Source of the DNA: Candidatus Methanomethylophilaceae archaeon
GTDB lineage: Archaea > Thermoplasmatota > Thermoplasmata > Methanomassiliicoccales > Methanomethylophilaceae
DNA length: 64,000 bases
Assembly: GCA_944320495.1 (NCBI GenBank)
Contig: CALUHR010000002.1
Span: 1 to 64,000, forward strand
Direction of reading: 5' to 3'
Both the position numbers and the translations under genes were made by a program. The notes beneath the pieces were generated by a model. That model made no database searches. It had not been told where the DNA came from and was given only the letters and a program-made list of their open reading frames with translations. Positions 34,437-42,646 of the stretch are shown piece after piece; the first letter of the stretch is position 1; each line of letters opens with the position of its first letter.

Positions 34437-35429
34437 TCAAGGGAAGGCCATCGACCTGAGGAGGTCGCTGACGTCCTTCTCCTCACCCTCGAACTCGTCG
34501 TTGGACTCGGCGTAGGTCTCCCAGAGGAACATGAAGTACTCGTGAAATGCCCAGACCGCCTCGTCCCAGGACGGCTTCGAGACGTCGATACCCAGATCCT
34601 CGTTGACTAAGGTCCACATGCCCTTGGTTGCGTTGTACCCTGGGCACGCCAGGACGGGGTTCAGGAGGAGCACGTCCCGGTCCTCGGTGAGGATCCTGTG
34701 GAACTTCACGACCGGGAAGACATAGCATGCCGAGACGTCCCTGAGGCCGGTCATCCTACCGTCCTCCAGCACGACGCACCCCGTGGCTATGAGCGGCCCG
34801 GCGCCGACGAATGACTCTCTGTCCTGCTGGGGGACGGAGTCGGAGAACTGCAGCGGGACCGGAGCCTGTGAGTTGGATATGAGCCAGCGCCCCCTCCTCT
34901 CGGGATCGTGGGACACCACGCCGATTATCGCCCCGGACATGCCGGACGGGTCCTTGGAGGCCTCCGTCTCCAGCGACTTGCGGGCGTTCATCCTGAACCT
35001 GCGCATGTCCCCCTCGACCCCGTACGTGAGCGTGTACCCGTCGAGGTGGTCCCAGAGTGCCAGCACGTCGGCGGCAATCTCCCTGCGGCACATGGCCTCG
35101 ATGTGGTTGCTGACCTCCTCTGGCACTGTTGTGCTGAGATTCGCCCTGTCTAGCTCCGCGCAGACCTTGGTGAGGGCGTCCTCGAGGAGCGCCCCGTCCC
35201 TCCTGGATCCAGCACCTTGGCCCTGCATCCTGAGGGTGAAGCGGTCCTTTATCCAGTCTGGCAGCATGTCCTGGGTCCTCAGCTCCTGGCGGACCATTAG
35301 CTCACCGATGTGGGAGATGAGATTCTGGACGTCGACCATTATCTGGCCGGCGACCGCCACCGGGACCTCCGCATCCTCGTCCTCGGCGCTGACGACCTTG
35401 AAGTTGAACTGCTGCATCTGGGGGGCCAT
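34437..35429 (-). CDS. Uncharacterised soluble protein, about 330 residues
   Basis: No family recognised. The protein is acidic, has no membrane segment, and starts with a beta-like stretch FNFKVVSAEDEDAEVPVAVAGQIMVDVQNLISHIGELMV. A middle region (GDMRRFRMNARKSLE) follows, and the C-terminus holds an acidic helix (SWDEAVWAFHEYFMFLWETYAES). The C-terminal part looks like a small regulatory helix pair. Start choice is open: ATG 35429 or 35417 (TATA-like TTATTAAAG near 35446). It is divergent from L10e and followed closely by rnp4. Confidence 0.6.
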   Translation of the reverse strand: MAPQMQQFNFKVVSAEDEDAEVPVAVAGQIMVDVQNLISHIGELMVRQELRTQDMLPDWIKDRFTLRMQGQGAGSRRDGALLEDALTKVCAELDRANLSTTVPEEVSNHIEAMCRREIAADVLALWDHLDGYTLTYGVEGDMRRFRMNARKSLETEASKDPSGMSGAIIGVVSHDPERRGRWLISNSQAPVPLQFSDSVPQQDRESFVGAGPLIATGCVVLEDGRMTGLRDVSACYVFPVVKFHRILTEDRDVLLLNPVLACPGYNATKGMWTLVNEDLGIDVSKPSWDEAVWAFHEYFMFLWETYAESNDEFEGEEKDVSDLLRSMAFP

Positions 35430-35576
35430 CACGTCCACCCTCTTTAATAATTAGTGCGCGCATACGCGAACCCTAACGCGCGTGCTATTTCTCGACGAAA
35501 TGCTTATAAGAGGGTCCTGTATCGGCTCGTTCATTCACGGAGACATGATGCTCCGTTCACAATCAAGGTGATTTAA

Positions 35577-36095
35577 ATGGTAAGAAAGCCAGCATCAATG
35601 TACAGGCAGATCAAAGGCCAGGCCTACACCCGCCGCGAGTACATGGGTGGAGTCCCCAACAGCAGGGTCAGCCAGTACGTCATGGGAAACGCCAAGGCCG
35701 AGTTCCCCGTCACCCTCACCCTGAAGGTTAAGAACAGGGTCCAGATCAGGCACACCTCCATCGAGGCGGGACGTATCGCCGCCAACAAGGTGCTGACCTC
35801 CCAGTGCGGAGCCCCCAACTACCAGATGGTCGTCAGGGCCTTCCCCCACGTCGTCCTCAGGGAGAACAAGCTCGCTACCGGCGCAGGAGCGGACCGTGTG
35901 TCCAGCGGAATGCGCCAGGGATTCGGAAAGACCGTCGGAACCGCTGCCAGGCTCGAGCGCAACCAGGCTCTCCTGACCGTCAGCGTCCCCGCCGACAAGG
36001 TCGCCGTCGCCAAGGATGCCCTCTGGAGGGCCTCCATGAAGTTCCCCTCCCCGTGCTACATCGACGTGGACAAGGGACACGAGTACGTCAAGTGA
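35577..36095 (+). CDS. rpl10e: Large-subunit ribosomal protein L10e (uL16)
   Basis: 172 residues. Near-invariant L10e motifs are visible: RKPASMYRQIKGQAYTRREYMGG at the start, RIAANKVL and RAFPHVVLRENK in the middle, and GTAARLERNQALLTVSV later. It binds the 23S rRNA near the peptidyl-transferase centre. A good ribosome-binding site (AAGGTGATT) precedes the ATG and a TATA box (CTTATAAGAGGG) lies about 75 bases upstream. Dph2 follows after 7 bases. Confidence 0.97.
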   Translation: MVRKPASMYRQIKGQAYTRREYMGGVPNSRVSQYVMGNAKAEFPVTLTLKVKNRVQIRHTSIEAGRIAANKVLTSQCGAPNYQMVVRAFPHVVLRENKLATGAGADRVSSGMRQGFGKTVGTAARLERNQALLTVSVPADKVAVAKDALWRASMKFPSPCYIDVDKGHEYVK

Positions 36096-36102
36096 AGACC
36101 CG

Positions 36103-37086
36103 ATGTTCGATCTCGAACTCGAAAGGGTCGCCAAATGGGTCGGCGACGGGGGATACTCCTCCGTCGCCATCCAACTTCCCGAGGGCCTGAAGATCCGGGC
36201 CCCGGAGATTTCTGAATACATTACAAAGAATACAGGTGCATCAGTCCTGATCATCGGACGCCCGTGCTACGGCGCCTGCGACCTGTTCGACCACCGCGAA
36301 TGGGCCGACGCCCTCGTCCACTACGGACACTCCAGGATACCTTCCATGGGCGACGACCCGGACGTCCTCTACGTGGAGGCGCGCTCGGATGCGGGACTTG
36401 ACGGCCTCACTGAAGAGGTAGTGTCCTCGCTCCCCGACAGGATCGGACTCCTCGCGACGATACAGTACATCGACCTCATCCCGAAGGCGAAGGAGATCCT
36501 GGAATCCCGCGGGAAGACCGTGCTCGTGGGGGAGGGCGACGGCCGTCTGGCCTACCCCGGCCAGGTCCTCGGCTGCAACTGTACCGCGGCGGAATCCGTG
36601 TCCGGGGAAGTGGACTGCTTCCTGTACCTCGGAGAGGGGGACTTCCATCCCCTTGCGGCCGCCCTCGGAGCGGGCAGGACCGTCATGGTCCTCAACCCCG
36701 TGACCGGGGAGATCAGGGACATGTCGGAGTCCAGGGACCGCCTGATAAGGCGCAGATTCGCGGCGATACAGTCCGCCAGGGAGGCGCAGAGGTTCGTCAT
36801 CATCGTCTGCAGCAAGATAGGCCAATGCCGCAGGGAGCTCGCCGCGGAGGCGGAGCGCATGATATCCGAGACGGGACGCTCCGGCGTGACGGTGGTCCTT
36901 GAGGAGCTGACGCCAGACTCCCTCGCCTCGTACAACGCGGATGCGTTCGTGTGCACCGCATGCCCGAGGGTCGCAATGGACGAATCCGCCCGCTACGGCC
37001 GTCCGATGCTGACGGTCCCGGAGCTCGAGATCGCCCTCGGACTCAGGGAGTGGACCGGATACCCGTTCGATCAGATCAGGGGATGA
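36103..37086 (+). CDS. dph2: Diphthamide synthase Dph2 (2-(3-amino-3-carboxypropyl)histidine synthase)
   Basis: 327 residues. An unusual radical SAM-type enzyme that modifies the diphthamide histidine of elongation factor 2. The three conserved cysteines that hold its cluster are visible: CYGACD (near 55-60), CNCTAA (near 163) and CTACPR (near 283). It is co-transcribed with L10e, a pairing that fits translation-related genes. Confidence 0.95.
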   Translation: MFDLELERVAKWVGDGGYSSVAIQLPEGLKIRAPEISEYITKNTGASVLIIGRPCYGACDLFDHREWADALVHYGHSRIPSMGDDPDVLYVEARSDAGLDGLTEEVVSSLPDRIGLLATIQYIDLIPKAKEILESRGKTVLVGEGDGRLAYPGQVLGCNCTAAESVSGEVDCFLYLGEGDFHPLAAALGAGRTVMVLNPVTGEIRDMSESRDRLIRRRFAAIQSAREAQRFVIIVCSKIGQCRRELAAEAERMISETGRSGVTVVLEELTPDSLASYNADAFVCTACPRVAMDESARYGRPMLTVPELEIALGLREWTGYPFDQIRG

Positions 37087-37171
37087 GCCTGGCACATCCT
37101 GTCCGAACCCTTTCCGACGCACGTTCCTCCAGCCTCTAAGTATTTATAGGGACCCCATTTAACGGTGGTCC

Positions 37172-37336
37172 ATGGCAAAGAAGAACGACACGGGATTCCA
37201 GTCCTCTGCCGGTCTGATGAGGTACTTCGACACCGAGAACCAGAAGGGTATCAGGATCAGTCCCCGCACCGTCATCGGACTCGCGATCGGCCTGATCGTC
37301 GTGGTCATGCTTCTCGGCGTCTTCGTCCCCCTCTGA
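37172..37336 (+). CDS. Protein translocase subunit Sec61-beta (SecG equivalent)
   Basis: 54 residues. The archaeal Sec61-beta pattern is present: a soluble start with SSAGLMRYFDTENQKGIRISPRTVIG and one C-terminal membrane helix (LAIGLIVVVMLLGVFV). It associates with SecY and SecE in the membrane. A TATA box (GTATTTATAGGG) lies about 25 bases upstream of the leaderless-type ATG. It follows dph2 by 85 bases. Confidence 0.93.
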   Translation: MAKKNDTGFQSSAGLMRYFDTENQKGIRISPRTVIGLAIGLIVVVMLLGVFVPL

Positions 37337-37353
37337 GACGAGACCTAAAAACT

Positions 37354-37369
37354 GCGGACGGTCGTCCGC
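37354..37369 (+). terminator. Hairpin after Sec61-beta
   Basis: GCGGAC-GGTC-GTCCGC with a T-rich tract (ATTTACATTTCTATCTTT) directly downstream. Confidence 0.65.
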
Positions 37370-37454
37370 GATTTACATTTCTATCTTTCAGCTGTTGCTA
37401 TGTGCGTTGCCCTGTCCGGCAAACGTTATCCGATTGGAACGATGAAGAAGGGCC

Positions 37455-37471
37455 GCCCGGCGATGCCGGGC
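37455..37471 (-). terminator. Hairpin after the CPA2 antiporter
   Basis: GCCCGGC-GAT-GCCGGGC, 14 bases past the antiporter stop on the minus strand. Confidence 0.6.
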
Positions 37472-37484
37472 ATTGTTTGTTTGA

Positions 37485-38789
37485 TCAGACCCTGTCCTCT
37501 GGCAGGATCTTGTACTCGTCGTGGTACTTGGACCTGAACATCTTGGAGATGATCGGCGGCGCGATGAGCGTCGTAATGACGGACATCAGGACGACGACGG
37601 CATAGAGCTCGGAGGACATCGCACCGGAGGACAGACCGATGGATGCGACAATGATACCGACCTCTCCTCTGGGCACCATACCGAATCCGATGATGTTGAG
37701 GGAGTGCCTGTCCAGCGTCTTGTCTCCCATCTTGGAACCGAGGCTGCATCCGATGTACTTGCCGATGACGGCAAGGACGATGACGACGGCCGCGAGAAGA
37801 AGGACGGAACCGTTGGACAGTGTGTTGAGGTCCACCTGCATCCCTACGTTGAGGAAGAAGAAGGACAGCATGAACGTGGTGATCGAGTCGATCTTCTTCT
37901 CCAGGTCCCACTCCCATGCGTGATCAGCGAACATCATGCCTGCGAGGAACGCACCGATGATGGCCGCCAGTCCGATGATCTCGGCGAGAGCGGACATGGC
38001 GAGACAGACGATGATGGCGACGACCAGCATGTTGACCGACATCGGGACCTTACCCTCGGCCATCTTCGCCTTGCGGCGGGCCTCGAAGTAGTCATAGATG
38101 CGCGGGATGACCCACTTGCAGATCGCGATGATGGCGAGCACGAAGATGGCCGCCTGCGCGATGATGAGGATGATACCCCCTATGGAGAGAGAATCGCTCG
38201 TGGCCATTCCCTTGACGATGGCGAGGACGATCATCCCCAGGACATCATCGATGACCGCGGCAGCGATGATGATCCTAGCCTCGCGGGTGTCCATGAGCTT
38301 CATGTCCTTGATGATGCGAGCGGTGATTCCGACCGACGTGGCGACCATCGCTGCACCGAGGAACATGGCGTGGTTCATGTTGCCGTCATAGGCCATGATC
38401 ACGATCACGCCGAAGATGAACGGTACGATGACCCCCAGCAGGGCACAGAGGAAGGCTGGCTTCCCCGATTTCATCAGATCGTTGACGCGCGTCTCCAGCC
38501 CCACAGTGAACAGCAGGAATATCACTCCGATCTCGGCGAGCGCGTAGATCACATGGTAGACGTCGTTCCCATGATCGGTCAGGACTCCCGGCTCGGGCAT
38601 GACACATCCGAGCACGCCTTCGAGCAGGGTGGTGTCACCGATCGGAATGTTCGCTACCGCGATTCCGATGAGAATCTCCCCGATGAGGCCTGGGAGCCCG
38701 AACCTGGACACTATCGCAGAGCCCACGCGGGCGAGTGCGAAGAGGACCACCAGAGTCACGAGAATCTGGGCCAGGTATTCCAATTCCAT
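37485..38789 (-). CDS. Cation:proton antiporter, CPA2/KefB-NapA family
   Basis: 434 residues with about 12-13 membrane segments. Core motifs are GLPGLIGEILIGI in helix 1-2, VATSVGITARIIKD with the ion-binding region, and AAVIDDVLGMIVLA carrying the conserved aspartate pair. No C-terminal NAD-binding (TrkA-N) domain is present, so it resembles NapA-type Na+/H+ antiporters more than Kef channels. The ATG at 38789 lies about 25 bases after TATA box TTATATATCC, so it is leaderless. Confidence 0.9.
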   Translation of the reverse strand: MELEYLAQILVTLVVLFALARVGSAIVSRFGLPGLIGEILIGIAVANIPIGDTTLLEGVLGCVMPEPGVLTDHGNDVYHVIYALAEIGVIFLLFTVGLETRVNDLMKSGKPAFLCALLGVIVPFIFGVIVIMAYDGNMNHAMFLGAAMVATSVGITARIIKDMKLMDTREARIIIAAAVIDDVLGMIVLAIVKGMATSDSLSIGGIILIIAQAAIFVLAIIAICKWVIPRIYDYFEARRKAKMAEGKVPMSVNMLVVAIIVCLAMSALAEIIGLAAIIGAFLAGMMFADHAWEWDLEKKIDSITTFMLSFFFLNVGMQVDLNTLSNGSVLLLAAVVIVLAVIGKYIGCSLGSKMGDKTLDRHSLNIIGFGMVPRGEVGIIVASIGLSSGAMSSELYAVVVLMSVITTLIAPPIISKMFRSKYHDEYKILPEDRV

Positions 38790-38848
38790 GACGACGCGAA
38801 TCGTTCTGGATATATAACAAGGTGCGGAGGTTTTACATAACATTGGAT

Positions 38849-38888
38849 GCACCCGGGGGAACCCCCCGGGTGCCGGGCCTCGGCCCGG
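38849..38888 (-). terminator. Two tandem GC-rich hairpins
   Basis: First an 11-bp stem GCACCCGGGGG / CCCCCGGGTGC (38849-38873, loop AAC), then CCGGGCC-TC-GGCCCGG (38873-38888), sharing one base. They lie after the stop of the acidic-protein operon and before the divergently placed antiporter promoter. Confidence 0.6.
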
Positions 38889-38931
38889 GATGTGTGGATG
38901 TTTCCGGAAGTCGTTTGATTGGTGTTTAGCG

Positions 38932-39747
38932 TCAGAAGGAGAACGACACCCTCCATCCGCCCTCGGGGACCCTCTGGGGGCCGAAGGTGAACATCACGAG
39001 CGGCGTGTTCTCGACGGGCTCCGCCTCGGCGTCAGACTGGACGCATTCATCTGTGGCGGCCTCCGGGATCTCCATGTGCTCCGGCAGCGCCTCAGGGATC
39101 TCCGGAGCGGCGAGCATGAGGGCCCTCACGGGAGCGGCGAGCATGGCCATGGACGGCTGAGCGACCTCGTACACCGGCTCCGGCATACTGATGATGCCCA
39201 TGGCGGCGTAGTCGCAGAGGAATCCGCATTCCTCAGGCAGGTCGAAGGCGTCGCTGTCCTCGAACGGGACGTCCCACACGTGCTCCGAGTCGCCGACCAG
39301 GGAACCTATCGAGACCCAGTCGGGCTGCTCCTCGAAACCGCATGTCGTCGCCATCAGGGCTCCGAACGCGTCGCATGCCGCCTCCGGTACCTCGTACGGG
39401 ACCTCGGCCTCCTCGCGGGTGAGCACGTCGGCCCATATCGACTCTGAGCCGTCATCCGGAATCTCCGGATCCTCGCATACCGACTCGGCGGAGAGTTCCG
39501 CCACCAGGGGATCGGCCAGGCACATGAGGTCGAAGACCTCGTCCTTGACGCGCATCCTCGGCGTGTCATCGAATATGAAGGCCTTGACGAAGCGTTTGGC
39601 GCACCCATCGTCCGGCATCCATGGGTCCGGCTCGACCATCGGCTCCAGCTCGTCTATCGCGAGCCTGGGGACGGTCAGCACCATGACGTCGCGGACACGG
39701 TCCGTCACTTTGGCGGACTCCGCGACCTGGGAGCCGAGGCCCTTCAC
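38932..39747 (-). CDS. Acidic protein of unknown function (second gene of pair)
   Basis: About 271 residues, rich in Glu, Asp, Pro and Met, with no membrane segment and no recognised domain. It starts at a GTG whose bases overlap the previous stop (GTGA), so translation is coupled to the repeat protein upstream. Landmarks are MVLTVPRLAIDELEPMVEPDPWMPDD near the start and LVMFTFGPQRVPEGGWRVSFSF at the end. It could be a partner of the upstream acidic protein. Confidence 0.65.
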   Translation of the reverse strand: MKGLGSQVAESAKVTDRVRDVMVLTVPRLAIDELEPMVEPDPWMPDDGCAKRFVKAFIFDDTPRMRVKDEVFDLMCLADPLVAELSAESVCEDPEIPDDGSESIWADVLTREEAEVPYEVPEAACDAFGALMATTCGFEEQPDWVSIGSLVGDSEHVWDVPFEDSDAFDLPEECGFLCDYAAMGIISMPEPVYEVAQPSMAMLAAPVRALMLAAPEIPEALPEHMEIPEAATDECVQSDAEAEPVENTPLVMFTFGPQRVPEGGWRVSFSF

Positions 39748-41216
39748 TCCAAAGGGCTCTGGAGCCCCTCCTTGGACTCCTCCTTGTCGACGCTGACCAG
39801 CATTCCGTTGCTGAACTTGAAGCGGGCGGACCTCGTGGACCTGGGGCGGGTGATGACCGGGTCGGCCATGGGGGGCAGAGCCTCTCCCTCGGCATCGATG
39901 GCGCATCCGGGCCTGGTTGCCACGGCGGAACCGGTGGCCGCCATCTGCGGGGCGACCATGGTGGCCTCGATGCTGCTGGCGACGACGTCGGAGGAGGGTT
40001 CGCTGCCCTCGACGTGGAGACCCTCTATTACCTCGGCGGGCTTGGCGGCCTCCGCGGCGACGACCTCGTCGATCACCGCTCCGACCACGGCCTCGTCGAT
40101 GACGGACTCCGCGACCTCCTGCTCGATGACCGCCTCGATGTCGGCCTCGACGACGGGAGCCTCGATCGCGTCTGCGACAGGAACCTCCGCCTGGACCTCC
40201 TCGACGGGGGTCTCGACTGGAGTCTCGTCCACAGCCTCGACGACGGGGGTCTCCTCGACGGGAGCCTCGGCCTGGACCTCGGTCTCGTCATCATCGAAGA
40301 ACCAGTCGTAATCCTCGACCTCGACGTTGCTGTCGCAGTCGAGCGTCTCCGGCTCCTCGGCCTCGGGCTCCGCCTCAATGAAGAACTCCTCGTGGCGCTC
40401 GGTGGCGGGCATGCCCATGAACACATCCTCGTTGAGCACGGGGGCGGGCTCGGCCTGGACCTCCTCGACGGGGACGGGCTCGGCCTGAATCTCCGGGACG
40501 GCCTCCTCAGCAGCGTCAGCGACCTCATGGCGCGGGGCAGAGACGATACGGCTCATCAGGGAGTCGTACGCCTTGGTGGCCTCCTCGGGCTTGGATTCGA
40601 TTATGACGTGGTCATCATCGTCCTCGTCGTCGGCCACCTCGATGGAGGGGGCCGGATGGACGTTGCTGACACGGGTGACCTTATCCAGGAACCCGGGTCT
40701 CGTGACCTCGATGTGCCCGCCGTTGTTGACTCCGACCACTCCGACGTACGTGTTGGACTGCTGGGAGCTGAGCGGGACGTTCTTGAAGAGGCTCCTCGCA
40801 TCCTCGGGAGCCGGCTCGGACTCGGCCTTGGTCTCGCTGTTGGTGGCGAAGGGGTCGGAGGATCCGACGAAATTGCCCTCGGTCGCCCTGACGAGCACAG
40901 GCTCGCCGTCGTTGAACAGGGCCTTGTCGGACATCCTGGAGATGAAGATCTCGCTGTCGTCCTTTATGTTGTATCTCTCGTAGCCGTAGTTGTCGAGCTC
41001 GCGGACTCCCTTGGAGTACACGGACGAATCCCTGTTGGCCATCCTGCCGTGGAGGTTCGTCCCCCTGTCCTTGAAGCTCTCCATGCCGCGGGAGATACTG
41101 TCCCCGAGGTGCGTGAGTCCGTTCTTTATCGTTGATGTCGCATCCGATGCGCTGATCGGAATACGAGCCTTGAAGCTCCTGCGAGAGCTACCGCTGTCTT
41201 GAGTGTTATCACTCAT
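39744..41216 (-). CDS. Large acidic low-complexity protein of unknown function
   Basis: 490 residues. A basic to neutral N-terminus of about 150 residues (RSFKARIPISASDATSTIKNG, DRGTNLHGRMANRDSSVYSKG) precedes a long acidic segment at about 190-420. That segment is built of imperfect Glu-Val-Pro repeats (PVEEVQAEP, ETPVVEAVDETPV, EAPVVEADIEAVIEQEV). A basic C-terminal patch (ITRPRSTRSARFKFSNG) follows. No membrane or signal segment is present. TATA box TTTTTTTTATAG about 40 bases upstream and the ATG at 41216 define the start. The design suggests a scaffold or nucleic-acid- or envelope-associated protein, but this is inference. Confidence 0.7.
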   Translation of the reverse strand: MSDNTQDSGSSRRSFKARIPISASDATSTIKNGLTHLGDSISRGMESFKDRGTNLHGRMANRDSSVYSKGVRELDNYGYERYNIKDDSEIFISRMSDKALFNDGEPVLVRATEGNFVGSSDPFATNSETKAESEPAPEDARSLFKNVPLSSQQSNTYVGVVGVNNGGHIEVTRPGFLDKVTRVSNVHPAPSIEVADDEDDDDHVIIESKPEEATKAYDSLMSRIVSAPRHEVADAAEEAVPEIQAEPVPVEEVQAEPAPVLNEDVFMGMPATERHEEFFIEAEPEAEEPETLDCDSNVEVEDYDWFFDDDETEVQAEAPVEETPVVEAVDETPVETPVEEVQAEVPVADAIEAPVVEADIEAVIEQEVAESVIDEAVVGAVIDEVVAAEAAKPAEVIEGLHVEGSEPSSDVVASSIEATMVAPQMAATGSAVATRPGCAIDAEGEALPPMADPVITRPRSTRSARFKFSNGMLVSVDKEESKEGLQSPLE

Positions 41217-41297
41217 ATCCACATCCCATCCGTCTTTCGTGTATGTGGTATCACTATAAAAAAAAGATGGAAGCTTAAAAAAGACGGGCGGGAATCG

Positions 41298-41681
41298 TCA
41301 TCCGCGGACGAATTTCACGTAGTCCGCCTTGCCCTCCGACTGAATGTCGCGAAGCATCCTCGACAGGGTCTCGCCGTCGCAGGAGACGACCATGACCTCG
41401 AGGCACTTGTGGTTCCTGAGGTGGGAATGGAGCTGGGTCTTGATCGTCCTCTCGTACCTCCCCTGTATGCACATCATCCACGGGTCCTCGTGGTTCCCGC
41501 GCACGATTATCAGGACTCCCTCGACGTCGCCCTCCATCGCCTCCATCTCACGGATGTCGGCGAGTGCGGCGTTTATGGAGGCGCGTACCGCCTCGGACCT
41601 CCCACTGAGGCCATAGGTCTCTTGAATCCTGTCCAGTGCCGCGAGGTTCTCGTCGTTCAGAGAGACGCTGACTATCCCCAT
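41298..41681 (-). CDS. NikR-like metal-responsive repressor
   Basis: 127 residues. An N-terminal ribbon-helix-helix (GIVSVSLNDENLAALDRIQ..GLSGRSEAVRASINAAL) is joined to an ACT-like metal-sensing domain. Of the NikR nickel ligands, His85, His87 and Cys93 are present (LHSHLRNHKC), but the first His of the square-planar site appears to be replaced (RYERT). The metal may therefore differ from nickel. It is divergent from a ZIP transporter across a 92-base region with direct repeats, its likely target. Confidence 0.85.
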   Translation of the reverse strand: MGIVSVSLNDENLAALDRIQETYGLSGRSEAVRASINAALADIREMEAMEGDVEGVLIIVRGNHEDPWMMCIQGRYERTIKTQLHSHLRNHKCLEVMVVSCDGETLSRMLRDIQSEGKADYVKFVRG

Positions 41682-41724
41682 GATGCCACCTTAATAACTC
41701 TGCATGCTGATAGAGGTGGCATAT

Positions 41725-41758
41725 TATTAACATTCTCAAAACACTTTAATATTAACAT
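41725..41758. promoter_or_regulatory. Direct repeats between the NikR-like gene and the ZIP gene
   Basis: TATTAACAT occurs at 41725-41733 and 41750-41758, 25 bases apart. The right copy overlaps the ZIP TATA region and the left copy the divergent promoter. Likely binding sites for the NikR-like protein. Confidence 0.5.
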
Positions 41759-41773
41759 GCCCAACACTCAGAC

Positions 41774-42568
41774 ATGGACACCGTCATCCTGTTCCTGGCC
41801 TATTCGATCGGTATCCTGGCGCTATCAATGATCGGAGCCTTCCTGCCCCGCATCAGGATGCTGTCGGACCGTCAGATCCACCTGCTGGTGGCGCTCAGCG
41901 CCGGCATATTCGTGGGTCTGTTGTTCCTCCTCCTGCTCCCAGAGGCCTTCGACGCCAACATCCACGCCTACGACGGCCACGAGGGGATCAACTATGCGCT
42001 CTACGCCATCCTGGCGGGATTCCTCCTGATCATGGCGGTCGAGATCTACCTGAAGCACCGCCACATGTCCGGATGCTCCTGCGAATGCGGATCCGACTCC
42101 CACAGCCACAAGCTCACGTCGATGTCCTCCTTCATCGGACTGTCCATCCACGCCGCCTGCGACGGTCTCGCACTTGCCGCCACCTTCCTGGCCGGGGGCG
42201 AGATAGCCGCCATCACCACGGTGGGTATGTGCGTTCACAAGTTCGTCGTCCTGTTCTCGCTATCGTCGATGCTCCTGGTATCGGACATCCCGAAGAGGAA
42301 GAGCATGTTTTACCTGCTGGGATTCGGCCTCATCACCCCCGTGGCGGGTCTCGTGTTCTTCGCCGTGCTCAGCGGGCTCTCTGACATCAGCGGCCTCACT
42401 GGGATCCCCTTGGCGTTCGCCGCGGGTACGTTCATGTACGTCGCGCTGTGCGACATCCTCCCGGAGGCGTTCCACCGCAAGAAGCAGGACCTCCAGTCCT
42501 TCGGACTCGTGATCCTGGGAATCGCGATCGTCCTAGCCATCACAATCATCTTCCCGCACACCCATTGA
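41774..42568 (+). CDS. ZIP-family divalent metal transporter
   Basis: 264 residues with eight membrane segments. The helix 4-5 metal path is visible (LSIHAACDGLALA and GMCVHKFVVLF). The long loop after helix 3 is rich in His and Cys (HRHMSGCSCECGSDSHSHK), a metal-binding loop typical of zinc or iron importers. It is probably leaderless (TATA TTTAATATTAAC about 27 bases upstream). Control by the divergent NikR-like regulator is inferred. Confidence 0.9.
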   Translation: MDTVILFLAYSIGILALSMIGAFLPRIRMLSDRQIHLLVALSAGIFVGLLFLLLLPEAFDANIHAYDGHEGINYALYAILAGFLLIMAVEIYLKHRHMSGCSCECGSDSHSHKLTSMSSFIGLSIHAACDGLALAATFLAGGEIAAITTVGMCVHKFVVLFSLSSMLLVSDIPKRKSMFYLLGFGLITPVAGLVFFAVLSGLSDISGLTGIPLAFAAGTFMYVALCDILPEAFHRKKQDLQSFGLVILGIAIVLAITIIFPHTH

Positions 42569-42580
42569 GTGCGCTCAAAA

Positions 42581-42611
42581 CGGGGTTCGGCCCTCACGCA
42601 GGGCTTCCCCG
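42581..42611 (+). terminator. Hairpin after the ZIP gene
   Basis: CGGGG pairs with CCCCG and GCCCT with AGGGC, separated by a small internal loop; loop CACGC. Confidence 0.55.
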
Positions 42612-42646
42612 CAACCCTTAAGGTATGACGGACATGGGGAATCCAC

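Noticed and set aside
40014..41135. 373-codon plus-strand Leu/Asp-rich frame that looks repeat-like
   Set aside because: It is the mirror of the Glu-Val-Pro repeats of the acidic protein on the minus strand, which has the promoter, start and coupled second gene.
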